A stretch of 21,348 nt of DNA from an uncultured Dysosmobacter sp. GTDB taxonomy: Bacteria; Bacillota; Clostridia; Oscillospirales; Oscillospiraceae. The position numbers were made by a program, and so were the translations under genes. Shown piece after piece: positions 7,267-15,675 of the stretch; position 1 is the first letter of the stretch; each line of letters starts with the position of its first letter. Location: positions 1 through 21,348 of the forward strand of contig CAKTHE010000030.1 in NCBI GenBank assembly GCA_934563745.1. The letters run 5' to 3'. The notes under the pieces were generated by a model. That model was given only the letters and a program-made list of their open reading frames with translations, did not search any database and was not told the origin of the DNA.

Positions 7267-7340
7267 AGCATCTTTCCCATCTCCGCCCGGCAGCGCAGGT
7301 ACCCGCCGTCTGCCCTTTCTTGCCCAGAAAATGCAATAAA

Positions 7341-7373
7341 AAAGAGAGTGGCCTGTTCGGCCGCTCTCTTTTT
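7341..7373. terminator. bidirectional intrinsic terminator between feo and the AIM24-family gene
   Basis: AAAGAGAGTGGCC (7341-7353) pairs with GGCCGCTCTCTTT (7359-7371), with one G-T wobble and a 5-nt loop. It is flanked by an A-run on the left and a T-run on the right, so it can end transcripts from both convergent genes. Confidence 0.85.
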
Positions 7374-7404
7374 GTCTGCCGCGCACCGGATCCGGTCCGC
7401 CTCC

Positions 7405-8082
7405 TCAGCCGTTTCCGCTGGGCATGTAAGGCCGGACGGCCGCCGCCACACTGGAAATGGGCATCGTCTGCAGCCAGATCCGTCCGGGGCCGGTCAGCAG
7501 CGTGTTAAACAGTCCCTCGCCCCCCAAAAGCTTATTCTTCATGCCGGGGACCTGCTGGATCTCCATCTGAACGCCTGCGGTAAAGCCCGCCACATTGCCG
7601 GTATCCACCACGATCTGCTGGCCGGCCTGCAGCTCATATTCCACCAGATCGCCATCGATCTCCGCAAATGCAAGGCCGCTGCCGCTGAGCCGCTGCATGA
7701 TGAATCCCTCGCCGCCGAAAAGGCCGGTGCTGAACTTTTTATTGAAGTGGATCGACAGCTCCACACCCGGCTGCGCCGCAAGAAAGGCACTTTTCTGCAG
7801 GATCATTTCCTGGCCCGGCGCAATGGTCAGCGGGCGGATCTGCCCGGGAAAGCAGGATCCGAAGGCGATCATGCCCGCGCCCCGGGCCGTATAAATGTTC
7901 TGGAACATGCTCTCCCCGGAAAAGGCCTTGGAAAACATCTTGCCCAGCCCGCCGCCGCGGGTTTCCATCTGCATGTTAGGGCTCATCCAAACCATTGCGC
8001 CCTTCTCCGTGATCATCTGTTCCCCGTCTTCAAGCTTGCAGATCACAACCGGAAACGAGCCGCCCTTGATCTCGTACTGCAT
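7405..8082 (-). CDS. TIGR00266/AIM24-family protein
   Basis: A 225-aa cytoplasmic protein, standard length for TIGR00266. The family-typical start MQYEIKGGSFPVV is followed by GAMVWMSPNMQMETR, GLFGGEGFIMQRLSGSGLAF and GNVAGFTAGVQMEIQQV, plus the C-terminal GEGLFNTLLTGPGRIWLQTMP block. The fold is a trimeric double-stranded beta-helix; bacterial function is not established. ATG 8080-8082 is preceded by GGGAGGA. It is divergent from hcp, separated by about 200 nt, and converges with feo. Longer reading frames upstream lack a binding site and are not used. Confidence 0.93.
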   Translation of the reverse strand: MQYEIKGGSFPVVICKLEDGEQMITEKGAMVWMSPNMQMETRGGGLGKMFSKAFSGESMFQNIYTARGAGMIAFGSCFPGQIRPLTIAPGQEMILQKSAFLAAQPGVELSIHFNKKFSTGLFGGEGFIMQRLSGSGLAFAEIDGDLVEYELQAGQQIVVDTGNVAGFTAGVQMEIQQVPGMKNKLLGGEGLFNTLLTGPGRIWLQTMPISSVAAAVRPYMPSGNG

Positions 8083-8137
8083 TGCTGGTTCCTCCCTATC
8101 CCATTTGATTGGAAGCGTGCGGCCTGTGCCGCCGCGC

Positions 8138-8155
8138 CTGCAGCTGCAGTATAGC
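8138..8155 (-). promoter_or_regulatory. extended -10 element and palindrome upstream of the AIM24-family gene
   Basis: On the minus strand TGC-TATACT (-10 at 8150-8155) is an extended -10 with no good -35. Immediately downstream is the 12-bp perfect palindrome CTGCAGCTGCAG (8138-8149), a possible operator at the start of transcription. Both calls rest on sequence shape only. Confidence 0.35.
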
Positions 8156-8280
8156 ATACGGCAGTGAAAAGGGAAAGCCGTTCCCCGTTTTTATCTGCCG
8201 AAAAAATGTCTCCGCTCCGCCCTGGCTGGTATGCGTACAGCCCGTGCGGCACATACTACCCCTCAAAAGGAGGGAAACAC

Positions 8281-9858
8281 GTGTCAGAAATGTTTTGCTT
8301 TCAATGCCAGCAAACCGCCGGCGGCAGCGGCTGTGTCCGCACCGGCGTATGCGGCAAGCAGCCCCAAACCGCCCATCTGCAGGATCAGCTGGTCTGCCGG
8401 CTGATCCGTCTTGCGGAAACCTGCCTGCGCAAAAACGAGCAGCCCGCTCCCGTCACGCAGCTTCTGGCGGACGGATTGTTTACGACCCTGACCAACGTAA
8501 ATTTTGATGACGCCGCCATCCGCGCCTTCACCGACCGGGTGAACGACGCGCTGCGCTCTTACGGCGTCTTCGACCCGCAGGAGGACGCAGACTGGCTCTG
8601 GCAGGGGGAAACGGATCTTGTCTCGCTTCGCTCCACGCTGTTGTTTGGCCTCAAGGGCATGGCCGCTTACGCCCACCATGCCCGGATCCTGGGCCACCGG
8701 GATGAGCAGGTGGATGCCTGGTTTTACAAGGGGCTTGCGGCGCTTTCCCAGGAACACAGTGTGGAGGAATGGCTGGCCCTCACTCTGGAGTTTGGGCAGG
8801 TCAACTTCCGCTGCATGGCCCTTCTGGACCGCGCCAACACGGATGCCTTCGGCGATCCGGTCCCCACGCGGGTCCACACGGACATTCGCAAAGGCCCCTT
8901 CATCGTGGTCTCCGGCCACGATCTCAACGATTTGCACCAGCTTCTGGAGCAGACCGCCGGAAGCGGGATCAATATTTATACCCACTGTGAAATGCTGCCC
9001 GCCCATGGCTATCCCAAGCTCAACGCATATCCGCACCTGGCCGGGAACTTCGGGACCGCCTGGCAGAATCAGCAGTCGGAGTTTGACGGCATTCCCGCTC
9101 CGATCCTCTTTACCACCAACTGCCTGATGCCGCCCCGCCCCAGCTATGCAGACCGGGTCTACACCACCTCCGTCGTAGGCTATCCGGGACTGCGCCATCT
9201 TTCCGCCGACGCCCAGGGCCGCAAGGACTTCTCCCCGCTGATCGAGCAGGCCCTGGCTCTGGGCGGCTATGAGACCGATCAAAGCCGAAGCGGCATCAAC
9301 GGCGGCCATATGCTCACCACCGGCTTCGCCCACGCCGCCGTACTGGCGCAGGCTCCCCAGATCCTCGACGCCATCAAATCCGGTGCGATCCGGCACATTT
9401 TCCTGGTCGGCGGCTGCGACGGCGCGCATCCGGGCCGCAACTATTATACGGAGTTCGTCAAACGGGCGCCCATGGATTCCCTGATCCTGACGTTGGCCTG
9501 CGGAAAGTTCCGCTTCAACGACCTGGATCTGGGCGAGATTCAGGGCATCCCCCGCATTCTGGATGTCGGACAGTGCAACGACGCCTACAGCGCCGTTCAG
9601 ATCGCCATGGCCCTGGCCGACGCGTGCGGCTGCTCCGTCAACGACCTTCCCTTAACGCTGGTTTTGACCTGGTACGAGCAGAAGGCCGTCTGCATTCTGC
9701 TGTCGCTGCTGGCCCTGGGGATCAAAAACATCTGTCTGGGCCCCACCCTGCCGGCCTTCCTTTCGGAAACCGTAGTCAAAACCCTGGTATCCGCCTACAA
9801 TCTCACCCCCATCACAGCGCCCCAGCAGGATCTGGACGCCATCCTGCACCGGGGCTGA
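8281..9858 (+). CDS. hcp: hybrid cluster protein (hydroxylamine reductase)
   Basis: A 525-aa iron-sulfur protein, close to the usual 540 aa or so. The N-terminal cysteines C6, C9, C18 and C24 (C-x2-C-x8-C-x5-C) bind the cubane cluster. Hybrid-cluster ligands are seen in [43 protein letters not shown] and the [13 protein letters not shown] segment. It reduces hydroxylamine in vitro and acts as an NO reductase/nitrosative-stress enzyme in vivo. GTG 8281 was chosen because AAGGAGGG (8267-8274) lies 6 nt upstream and the family begins at this point. It is a single gene; rubrerythrin follows after 103 nt with its own promoter. No FNR or HcpR site is obvious. Confidence 0.96.
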   Translation: MSEMFCFQCQQTAGGSGCVRTGVCGKQPQTAHLQDQLVCRLIRLAETCLRKNEQPAPVTQLLADGLFTTLTNVNFDDAAIRAFTDRVNDALRSYGVFDPQEDADWLWQGETDLVSLRSTLLFGLKGMAAYAHHARILGHRDEQVDAWFYKGLAALSQEHSVEEWLALTLEFGQVNFRCMALLDRANTDAFGDPVPTRVHTDIRKGPFIVVSGHDLNDLHQLLEQTAGSGINIYTHCEMLPAHGYPKLNAYPHLAGNFGTAWQNQQSEFDGIPAPILFTTNCLMPPRPSYADRVYTTSVVGYPGLRHLSADAQGRKDFSPLIEQALALGGYETDQSRSGINGGHMLTTGFAHAAVLAQAPQILDAIKSGAIRHIFLVGGCDGAHPGRNYYTEFVKRAPMDSLILTLACGKFRFNDLDLGEIQGIPRILDVGQCNDAYSAVQIAMALADACGCSVNDLPLTLVLTWYEQKAVCILLSLLALGIKNICLGPTLPAFLSETVVKTLVSAYNLTPITAPQQDLDAILHRG

Positions 9859-9887
9859 AACCGCACAGTCTCTTTACCGTTTCCGTC

Positions 9888-9916
9888 GTGACAAACGGCT
9901 TCCACCGTGCTATGAT
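9888..9916 (+). promoter_or_regulatory. sigma-A promoter of rubrerythrin
   Basis: -35 GTGACA (9888-9893), a 17-nt spacer ending in TGC (extended -10) and -10 TATGAT (9911-9916), 45 nt upstream of the start codon. Confidence 0.75.
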
Positions 9917-9961
9917 AAAGAAAAGCGCAGCGCAGCTGCACAGAAAATGGAGGGCACATCT

Positions 9962-10501
9962 ATGGCAAATCAATATGCCGGCACGCAGACGGAGCAGAAC
10001 CTCCGGGCCGCTTTCTCCGGCGAATCCGAGGCGCGCAACAAGTACACGTATTTCGCTTCTCAAGCCAAAAAGGACGGTTACGAGCAGATTTCCGCACTGT
10101 TCCTGAAAACGGCGGAAAACGAAAAAGAGCATGCAAAAATGTGGTTTAAGGAGCTGCAGGGCATCGGCACCACCGCAGAAAACCTTGCCTCCGCCGCAGC
10201 CGGCGAAAACTACGAATGGACCGACATGTACGAGGGCTTTGCCAAGACCGCCGAGGAAGAGGGCTTCCCGGAGCTGGCCGCCAAGTTCCGCATGGTCGGC
10301 GCCATCGAAAAGCACCATGAAGAACGCTACCGGGCCCTGCTGCACAATGTCGAGGCGCAGGAGGTCTTTGCCAAAAGCTCCGTCAAGGTGTGGGAATGCC
10401 GCAATTGCGGTCACATCGTGGTGGGCGAAAAGGCGCCGGAAATCTGCCCCGTGTGCGCACATCCCCAGGCTTATTTTGAGGTTCATGCCGAAAACTATTA
10501 A
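9962..10501 (+). CDS. rbr: rubrerythrin
   Basis: A 179-aa non-haem diiron peroxidase that reduces hydrogen peroxide in anaerobes. The N-terminal ferritin-like four-helix domain has Glu21 ([11 protein letters not shown]), Glu54-x-x-His57 ([10 protein letters not shown]), Glu98 in AEEEGF and Glu116-x-x-His119 ([10 protein letters not shown]). The C-terminal rubredoxin domain has paired CxxC at 146/149 and 162/165 (ECRNCG, CPVCAH). Start ATG 9962 has GGAG about 9 nt upstream; an in-frame ATG at 9947 overlaps that site and is less likely. It is monocistronic with its own promoter and terminator, lying after hcp in a stress-defence stretch. Confidence 0.96.
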   Translation: MANQYAGTQTEQNLRAAFSGESEARNKYTYFASQAKKDGYEQISALFLKTAENEKEHAKMWFKELQGIGTTAENLASAAAGENYEWTDMYEGFAKTAEEEGFPELAAKFRMVGAIEKHHEERYRALLHNVEAQEVFAKSSVKVWECRNCGHIVVGEKAPEICPVCAHPQAYFEVHAENY

Positions 10502-10516
10502 ACGCTTCCCCAAACG

Positions 10517-10546
10517 GACGGAGCCTGAGGCTCCGTCTGTTTTTTT
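10517..10546 (+). terminator. intrinsic terminator of rubrerythrin
   Basis: GACGGAGCC (10517-10525) and GGCTCCGTC (10529-10537) form a 9-bp stem with a TGA loop, followed by TG and a seven-T run. It lies 16 nt after the stop codon. Confidence 0.9.
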
Positions 10547-10697
10547 GTCTGCGCCGCGCTCCTAAAGGATGCTGCTGGCCTTCTCAGCCGCACGGCGCTC
10601 CTTTTTCAGCCGGTTCCCTTCCTCCGGCTCCGCGGTCAAAGCAGCCGTGCCCTAAAATACACAGCAAGCCAAACCGTCCGCCAGGCTGTTTTTCTTC

Positions 10698-10726
10698 TTG
10701 ACAATCTATACCCCCACGGGTATAAT
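10698..10726 (+). promoter_or_regulatory. perfect-consensus sigma-A promoter of the metal ATPase operon
   Basis: TTGACA (10698-10703), exactly 17 nt, then TATAAT (10721-10726). A promoter this strong usually needs tight repression, which agrees with the two operators placed on it. Confidence 0.9.
10707..10724. promoter_or_regulatory. CsoR-like operator 1
   Basis: TATACCCCCACGGGTATA spans the promoter spacer into the -10 box. It has the TACCC/GGGTA inverted halves with a GC-rich centre typical of CsoR/RcnR-family (DUF156) operators. Its reverse complement differs from operator 2 at one base. Confidence 0.7.
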
Positions 10727-10731
10727 GCATG

Positions 10732-10749
10732 TATACCCATGGGGGTATA
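10732..10749. promoter_or_regulatory. CsoR-like operator 2
   Basis: TATACCCATGGGGGTATA covers the predicted start of transcription. It is an inverted near-copy (17 of 18) of operator 1, centred 25 bp away, so the two sites lie on similar faces of the helix. Confidence 0.7.
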
Positions 10750-10764
10750 GAAAAGAGGCTGATT

Positions 10765-12639
10765 ATGAAAAAACTCATGGAAAAGCTGGAGCAGCTGCTG
10801 GAGCTGGGCGGTATCAAAAAGGACATTGCGTTTCTTGTAATCTCCGGCGCCGCGGTCCTCTGCAGTTTGCTCAAGTGGAGCCCGCTCCCCTTTGATATGG
10901 CCTGGATCGCCATCGTTCTGTGCGGCATCCCCATCATTCTGGAAGCGGTCATCGGACTGATCACAGCCTTTGACATCAAGGCGGACGTGCTGGTCTCCCT
11001 TGCGCTGATCGCGTCCGTCTGCATCGGAGAAACCTTTGCCGCCGGTGAAGTGGCCTTCATCATGCAGCTGGGCGGCCTGCTGGAAGAGCTGACCGTTGCG
11101 AAAGCACGCGCGGGTATCGAAAAGCTGGTCCATCTGACGCCCCAGACGGCCCGCGTGCTGCGAAACGGCGGCGAAACGATCATCCCCGCCGAGCAGGTAA
11201 AGATCGGCGACCGTATCCGCGTCCTGCCCGGAGAAGGCGTTCCCGTGGATGGCGTGATCCTGTCCGGGCAGACCTCCATCAATCAGGCCGTCATGACCGG
11301 CGAGTCCCTTCCGGTGGACAAGACGGTGGGCGATGCAGTGTCCAGCGGCACCGTGAACCAGTTCGGCGCCTTTGAGATGGAGGCCACGAAGGTGGGCGAG
11401 GACAGCTCCATTCAGCGCATGATCCGGCTGGTGCAGTCGGCGGATGCCGGCAAGGCCAAAATCGTCGGCATCGCGGACCGCTGGGCCACCTGGATCGTGG
11501 TGATCGCCCTGTCCGCCGCGGCCCTGACCTGGCTCATCACCGGCCAGATCATTCGGGCCGTGACGATCCTGGTCGTGTTCTGCCCCTGTGCGCTGGTGCT
11601 GGCAACACCCACAGCCATTATGGCCGCCATCGGCAACGCCACGAAGCACGGCTTCCTTGTCCGGCAGGGCGACGCCCTGGAGCGGCTTGCCAAGGCCCGG
11701 ATCATCGCCTTTGACAAAACCGGTACCCTGACCTACGGAACCCCGGAGGTCGTGGCGGTGAACAGTGTCTCCGAAGACTATGAAAAAGAGGCGCTCTACC
11801 GTCTGGCCGCCTCCGCCGAACAGCTCTCCGAGCATCCGCTGGGAAAAGCCATTGTCAGCTGCTGCAGAAAAACCGGCGCGGCACTGGCTGCGGCAGAGGA
11901 CTTTGAAATGATCCCCGGCCGCGGCGTGTGCGCAAAGGTGGAGGGCAAAACCGTTCTTTCCGGCAATCCCGCATTGCTGCGGGAGCACGGGGTTGCGATC
12001 GGTCCCGTATCAGCCGCAGAGGCTCATATTCAGCAGGGCTGTACCGTGACCTATGTTGCGGTGGACGGCGTTTTTGCTGGCTTTCTCGCCCTGTCCGACA
12101 CGCTGCGGAAGGAAAGCACGGCAACGATCGCGGCCTTGTCCGATTTGGGCGTGCAGCCGGTACTGCTTACCGGCGACCACGAAAACGCCGCAAAAGCCAT
12201 TGCCGGAAAGCTGCATATCCGCGCGGTGCATGCCAACTGCCTGCCGGAGGATAAGCTGAAATACATCGGCGAATACCAGGCGAAGGAGCTGCCGGTCTGC
12301 ATGATCGGTGACGGCGTGAACGACGCGCCCGCTCTGAAAAAGGCCGACGTAGGGATCGCCATGGGCGGCGTGGGCAGCGACATCGCCGTGGACGCGGCAG
12401 ACATCGCCCTGGTGGACGACGAGGTCAAGGAGCTGCCGCATCTCATGGCCCTTTCCAAGCGAATGATGACCACCATTAAGCTCAACATGACCTTCTCCAT
12501 GACGCTGAACTTCATTGCCATCGCGCTGGCCATCACCGGCAAGCTGAACCCGGTCGTCGGCGCTCTGGTCCACAACGCAGGCTCCGTGCTTGTGATCACA
12601 AACTCGGCATTCTTACTGAACTGGAGGAAGAAAAAATGA
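10765..12639 (+). CDS. P1B-type heavy-metal-translocating ATPase
   Basis: A 624-aa membrane pump with no N-terminal HMA domain and no His-rich tail. Motifs: several N-terminal helices (about residues 20-105), actuator MTGES (177-181), metal-site helix VFCPCALVLATPTA with CPC at 273-275, phosphorylation DKTGTLT (317-323), SEHPLGKAI (His357), then GDGVNDAPALKKA and the last membrane pair NMTFSMTLNF and HNAGSVLVITNSAFLLNWR. The HNAGS motif in the final helix differs from the copper type (YN...MxxSS) and the zinc type (DxG), so the ion is uncertain. CsoR-like operators point to Cu(I), or Ni/Co if the regulator is RcnR-like. ATG 10765 has AGAGG 6 nt upstream. The stop overlaps the next gene by ATGA. 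Confidence 0.93.
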   Translation: MKKLMEKLEQLLELGGIKKDIAFLVISGAAVLCSLLKWSPLPFDMAWIAIVLCGIPIILEAVIGLITAFDIKADVLVSLALIASVCIGETFAAGEVAFIMQLGGLLEELTVAKARAGIEKLVHLTPQTARVLRNGGETIIPAEQVKIGDRIRVLPGEGVPVDGVILSGQTSINQAVMTGESLPVDKTVGDAVSSGTVNQFGAFEMEATKVGEDSSIQRMIRLVQSADAGKAKIVGIADRWATWIVVIALSAAALTWLITGQIIRAVTILVVFCPCALVLATPTAIMAAIGNATKHGFLVRQGDALERLAKARIIAFDKTGTLTYGTPEVVAVNSVSEDYEKEALYRLAASAEQLSEHPLGKAIVSCCRKTGAALAAAEDFEMIPGRGVCAKVEGKTVLSGNPALLREHGVAIGPVSAAEAHIQQGCTVTYVAVDGVFAGFLALSDTLRKESTATIAALSDLGVQPVLLTGDHENAAKAIAGKLHIRAVHANCLPEDKLKYIGEYQAKELPVCMIGDGVNDAPALKKADVGIAMGGVGSDIAVDAADIALVDDEVKELPHLMALSKRMMTTIKLNMTFSMTLNFIAIALAITGKLNPVVGALVHNAGSVLVITNSAFLLNWRKKK

Positions 12640-12803
12640 CAATCAAAATCATCGGACTCATCCTCGGCATCCTTATCCTCGGAGCGGGGATCTACTACCT
12701 CACGAAAGAAAAGCACGACCCGGAATCCAGGAAAATCTATACCGTCACCAGCGTCATCGGCGGTGGGATCGCAGTCGTATGTGCGGCGCTGCTGTTGGTC
12801 TGA
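12636..12803 (+). CDS. small two-helix membrane protein in the metal ATPase operon
   Basis: A 55-aa protein starting at ATG 12636, overlapping the ATPase stop (ATGA) with GGAGGAAG 8-15 nt upstream. Helix 1 is about residues 4-22 (KIIGLILGILILGAGIYYL), then a charged loop TKEKHDPESRK, then helix 2 about 36-55 (TVTSVIGGGIAVVCAALLL). There is no metal-binding cluster apart from His27 in the loop and one Cys in helix 2. Tight coupling suggests a subunit or modulator of the ATPase. I do not recognise a named family. Confidence 0.75.
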   Translation: MTIKIIGLILGILILGAGIYYLTKEKHDPESRKIYTVTSVIGGGIAVVCAALLLV

Positions 12804-12886
12804 GCAGGCGCCGAACGCTTCCCGGAAGCTCCGGCTTCGTCCCCGCATGATCCAGACGGCGCGCCTCGCCGCCTGGACCCTTCCTA

Positions 12887-12939
12887 TAAAAAGACCGCCC
12901 GCTGTCCGGCAAAAGTCCGAACAGCGGGTGGTCTTTTCG
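12887..12939. terminator. bidirectional terminator between the ATPase operon and the M56 gene
   Basis: An A-run and AAGACCGCCCGCTGTCCGG (ending near 12909) pair with CCGAACAGCGGGTGGTCTT (from 12917) with two mismatched positions, and a T-run follows. It is a stem of about 20 bp able to stop both convergent transcripts. Confidence 0.85.
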
Positions 12940-12969
12940 TTTCGTAAAGCGGTCCGGCACACCCGGGGC

Positions 12970-14541
12970 TCATTCCGGAAGCGGATGGTCCACCGTAAAG
13001 CCGGAGACGCTTCCGTTCCCGTCAAATTGCAGAAAGACCTGGGCCGTCAGCATGTGGTCCCCGTCCAGTCCGCCTTCTCCGATGTTTGAATCATCGATCA
13101 GACTTACATAAAAGCTGACCGTGATCCCGCCGTCCTCCAGAACCACATAATGCTGATACGCCCCGCAGCAGTAAAGATCCGGCGTAAACGGCTGGTCCGG
13201 TAAGGCACCGATCACACAGATGCCCGCCCTGCGCAGTAGGGTCCCGTTCGAATCGTACACGCTGGCACGCTCCGTCCTCCGGTCGTACTGAACCCGGATC
13301 GCCTGATTCAGCGCATCCGTCAGATCGTCCGGGTCGATCCGGTACCACTCCATATCGTGGTTCGGCTGGAATACATACAGCTCCGAAATGGAAACCCCCG
13401 TTCCCGACCCCGTATATACGATCAGATAGAGCAGCTGATCCGGCCCCATATACAGCTCCGGCGTGATGTCATGGTTGTCGGCGTAAGCGATCGGGATCCG
13501 ATACAGCTTCCCGGTCCCGGAGACGTAGAAAACGATCCCGTATCTGCGCCCATTCCCCGAATCGTATCCGTACAGGGAGATCCCCTGCTCCGGCAAGACC
13601 TGCAGCAGCCGCAGGTTGGATGTTTCCCGGGCATTCCGTCCAATGGCAGCCCGATCCAGCTCCGCGCTCAGAAATTCCCTTCTTGCGGCGGCATCTTCCG
13701 CCTCCGAACCCGCAGCGGAAAACCAATCGGCGGATGGAGCCAGCCACTCCGCTTCTTCCTCTCCCGCAGCGCCGTCCGCGGAAGAAGCGGGCGCTGCTTC
13801 CGCAGGCATGCAGTCGGATACATACAGGTTTCCCCCGTATCGGAAATAGGTGTACACCTCTGCCTCACCGTGATAATACCAACGCAGATCGGTCTCGCCG
13901 TCTCCGTTGAAATCCGCCTCTTCCACCCGGTTGGCGCAGCCTGCCAGAAGGCGCGGGACGCCTGCGGAGTCCAGCACGTAATAGTCATAGGCAAAATAAC
14001 CGGCTCCCCGGGGGGCCAGAATGCGGAAGCCGCTTTGCCCCAGCACATGGGAGAAAGGCTCCGCGCTGTAATCGCCGCCATATGCGCTTTCTTCCGCGCA
14101 GAAGCGCAGCAGGGTATCGCCCCGCCGGATGGCCCAGTATTTTATATTGGTGCTTCCCGGCTCCCGGTAGCACACGATTTGCGTTCCATCCGGCATCGTC
14201 TTATCGCGCAAAACATCACCCATGGTATCCGTGGAAACCGTATCCGGCTCCATATCGCTTGGGGGAATGTACAATTTGGCATCCGCCAGCAGCGCCTCGG
14301 TGGCCTCGTTTGTTTGGCTCCCCGCTCCCGCAGAGGATGCCGGCCTCGCTCCTCCGTCGTCCCGCCCGCCTGTAAAGGTGCAGGCCGTGGAAAGCAGGAT
14401 CGCCGCCAGCATCACAAGGGCCGCACAGGCCGTTGTCCGCGGCTTCTTCGCCAGCAGGGTAATGCGTTCCCGCAGTCCCTTGTCGCGGTCTGTCATCCTG
14501 GCGGCCGCCGCGAGGGAGGTGCTCCGGCCCCCGCAGGTCAT
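12970..14541 (-). CDS. C-terminal part of frameshifted BlaR1-like M56 sensor
   Basis: A 523-aa reading frame that continues the M56 protein encoded at 14538-15254, in another frame. Reading upstream of its first ATG in the same frame gives ALHWYNPLVWW and RRDAELACDEAV (about 14570-14685), the missing M56 segment including the third zinc ligand Glu, so this ATG is internal to the original gene. After LRERITLLAKKPRTT comes a fourth membrane helix (ACAALVMLAAILLSTA, about residues 38-53), then a Ser/Ala-rich linker and a roughly 450-residue extracytoplasmic region. That region contains EADFNGDGETDLRWY, a calcium-loop/VCBS-like element. It is not a penicillin-binding sensor domain as in classical BlaR1; the ligand is unknown. 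Confidence 0.75.
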   Translation of the reverse strand: MTCGGRSTSLAAAARMTDRDKGLRERITLLAKKPRTTACAALVMLAAILLSTACTFTGGRDDGGARPASSAGAGSQTNEATEALLADAKLYIPPSDMEPDTVSTDTMGDVLRDKTMPDGTQIVCYREPGSTNIKYWAIRRGDTLLRFCAEESAYGGDYSAEPFSHVLGQSGFRILAPRGAGYFAYDYYVLDSAGVPRLLAGCANRVEEADFNGDGETDLRWYYHGEAEVYTYFRYGGNLYVSDCMPAEAAPASSADGAAGEEEAEWLAPSADWFSAAGSEAEDAAARREFLSAELDRAAIGRNARETSNLRLLQVLPEQGISLYGYDSGNGRRYGIVFYVSGTGKLYRIPIAYADNHDITPELYMGPDQLLYLIVYTGSGTGVSISELYVFQPNHDMEWYRIDPDDLTDALNQAIRVQYDRRTERASVYDSNGTLLRRAGICVIGALPDQPFTPDLYCCGAYQHYVVLEDGGITVSFYVSLIDDSNIGEGGLDGDHMLTAQVFLQFDGNGSVSGFTVDHPLPE

Positions 14542-15254
14542 GCGAACCAGGGTGCGGCCGTAGGCGGCACGCTCGCCCTCGCCCAGGCGGCGAATGACGG
14601 CTTCATCGCAGGCAAGCTCCGCATCCCGGCGGGATCGCTCCGCCGCCCACCAGACCAGCGGGTTATACCAGTGCAGGGCCAGGCACGCCCCCGTAGCAGC
14701 GCCCAGAGGTGATCCCCGTGGCGGCAGTGCGTCTGCTCATGCGCGAGGGAATAGCGCAAAGCCTCGCCGTCTGCCAGCGTTTCCGGCGTTACGTAGACTG
14801 CCGGGTGAATCAGGCCGAACAGACAGGGCGTTTCCACTGCGCAGCTTTCATACACCGGAAGCGCGGACAATGGCTGCTCCACCTTTCTTCTGGAGCGGCG
14901 CAGCTTTCCGTAAAGCCGGACATTTGCCGCCAGAAAAACCGCTCCCACCGCGGCCGCGCCGGTCAGCCAAACCGTCTTGGCGACGCTTTCCCAGTCGACC
15001 GCAGTCGGCGGGGACACGGCCTCTGTGCCGCCGTCCTGCTTCCCGCTGACGGTCCCCACGTTCTGCCTCTGCTGCGGCAGCGCGTTCATGATGCTCAGAC
15101 TGCTGGCGCCGAAGTTCACCGGAACCAGCAGCCGCACAAGCACCAAAAGCCACAGTGCGTATTGCAGCCGCAGACTGATCCTGCCCCGCAGAACGGTGCG
15201 CAGAGCAAGCACCGCCAGGATCAAAACGGAAGAAGAAACGATCCAGGAGATCAT
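14538..15254 (-). CDS. N-terminal part of frameshifted BlaR1-like M56 metallopeptidase
   Basis: Residues 1-189 are a normal M56 N-terminus: two membrane helices (about 3-20 and 28-46), a third at about 96-112, the conserved SCAVETPCLFGLIHPAVYV block (137-155) and the zinc motif HEQTH (172-176). After LRG (187-189) the sequence turns to unrelated residues up to a stop at 14538. A single missing base in the C5 run at 14688-14692 (G5 on the coding strand) explains this: one extra G restores RGACLALHWYNPLVWW. ATG 15252-15254 overlaps the blaI stop and has GAGGAGGGA upstream. In this system M56 cleaves the BlaI repressor upon signal; as read here that function would be broken. Confidence 0.8.
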   Translation of the reverse strand: MISWIVSSSVLILAVLALRTVLRGRISLRLQYALWLLVLVRLLVPVNFGASSLSIMNALPQQRQNVGTVSGKQDGGTEAVSPPTAVDWESVAKTVWLTGAAAVGAVFLAANVRLYGKLRRSRRKVEQPLSALPVYESCAVETPCLFGLIHPAVYVTPETLADGEALRYSLAHEQTHCRHGDHLWALLRGRAWPCTGITRWSGGRRSDPAGMRSLPAMKPSFAAWARASVPPTAAPWFA

Positions 15255-15631
15255 GTGTTTCCCTCCTCTATTTGGCGCAGCAGCGCATACAGCTCGTCAA
15301 GCTCTTTTCGGGAAAAGGCTTTTTTCTGTGTCATCGTGCTCACCAGCATGCTCAGGCTCCCCTGGTAAACCCGATCCAGGAAGGTCTGTGTTTCCTGCTG
15401 CGCCGCCTCCTCCCGGCATATCGCAGGCGCAAAGGTATTTTTTACCCCCTCTGTGTTGCAGGCAGCAATCCCCTTGTCCACAAGGCGCCGCAAAAGCGTC
15501 AGGGTGGTGCTGCGGCTCCAGCCCATTTGCTGCTCCATTTTTTCCGTCAGCTCTCGGCCCGTCTGCGGTGAAGACGCCCACAGGCATTCCATGATGTTCC
15601 ACTCAGCAACGGTCAGATTGATCCGTTCCAC
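15251..15631 (-). CDS. blaI: BlaI/MecI/CopY-family repressor
   Basis: A 126-aa winged-helix repressor, of family-typical size. It begins MERINLTVAEWNIMECLW, with the recognition region GWSRSTTLTLLRRLVDKG (about residues 35-52), followed by the C-terminal dimerisation helices. The GTG start at 15629-15631 is preferred: an ATG at 15685 lies upstream of the -10 box and so cannot be on the transcript. AAGGGA lies about 11 nt upstream of the GTG. It is cotranscribed with the M56 sensor by a 4-nt overlap. The 20-bp palindrome just downstream of the -10 indicates autorepression. No beta-lactamase gene is nearby, so its target pathway is unknown. Confidence 0.9.
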   Translation of the reverse strand: MERINLTVAEWNIMECLWASSPQTGRELTEKMEQQMGWSRSTTLTLLRRLVDKGIAACNTEGVKNTFAPAICREEAAQQETQTFLDRVYQGSLSMLVSTMTQKKAFSRKELDELYALLRQIEEGNT

Positions 15632-15655
15632 ACATAATACATTCCCTTCAGTAAA

Positions 15656-15675
15656 TTGATTACAGCTGTAATCAA
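15656..15675. promoter_or_regulatory. BlaI-type operator (20-bp perfect palindrome)
   Basis: TTGATTACAGCTGTAATCAA is a perfect palindrome containing the TACA/TGTA core of BlaI/MecI/CopY operators. It starts directly after the -10 box (15676-15681), covering the start of transcription. Confidence 0.85.

Noticed and set aside
10562..10656. Short minus-strand frame ending LKKERRAAEKASSIL
   Set aside because: Composition looks protein-like, but it is under 30 codons, has only a TTG start with no clear binding site, and follows a stop immediately upstream. Possibly a gene remnant.
10636..11988. 450-codon minus-strand frame under the metal ATPase
   Set aside because: Gly/His/Asp-rich antisense shadow of a clear P-type ATPase.
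13357..14712. 451-codon plus-strand frame opposite the M56 sensor
   Set aside because: Antisense shadow; the minus strand continues the M56 protein across it.
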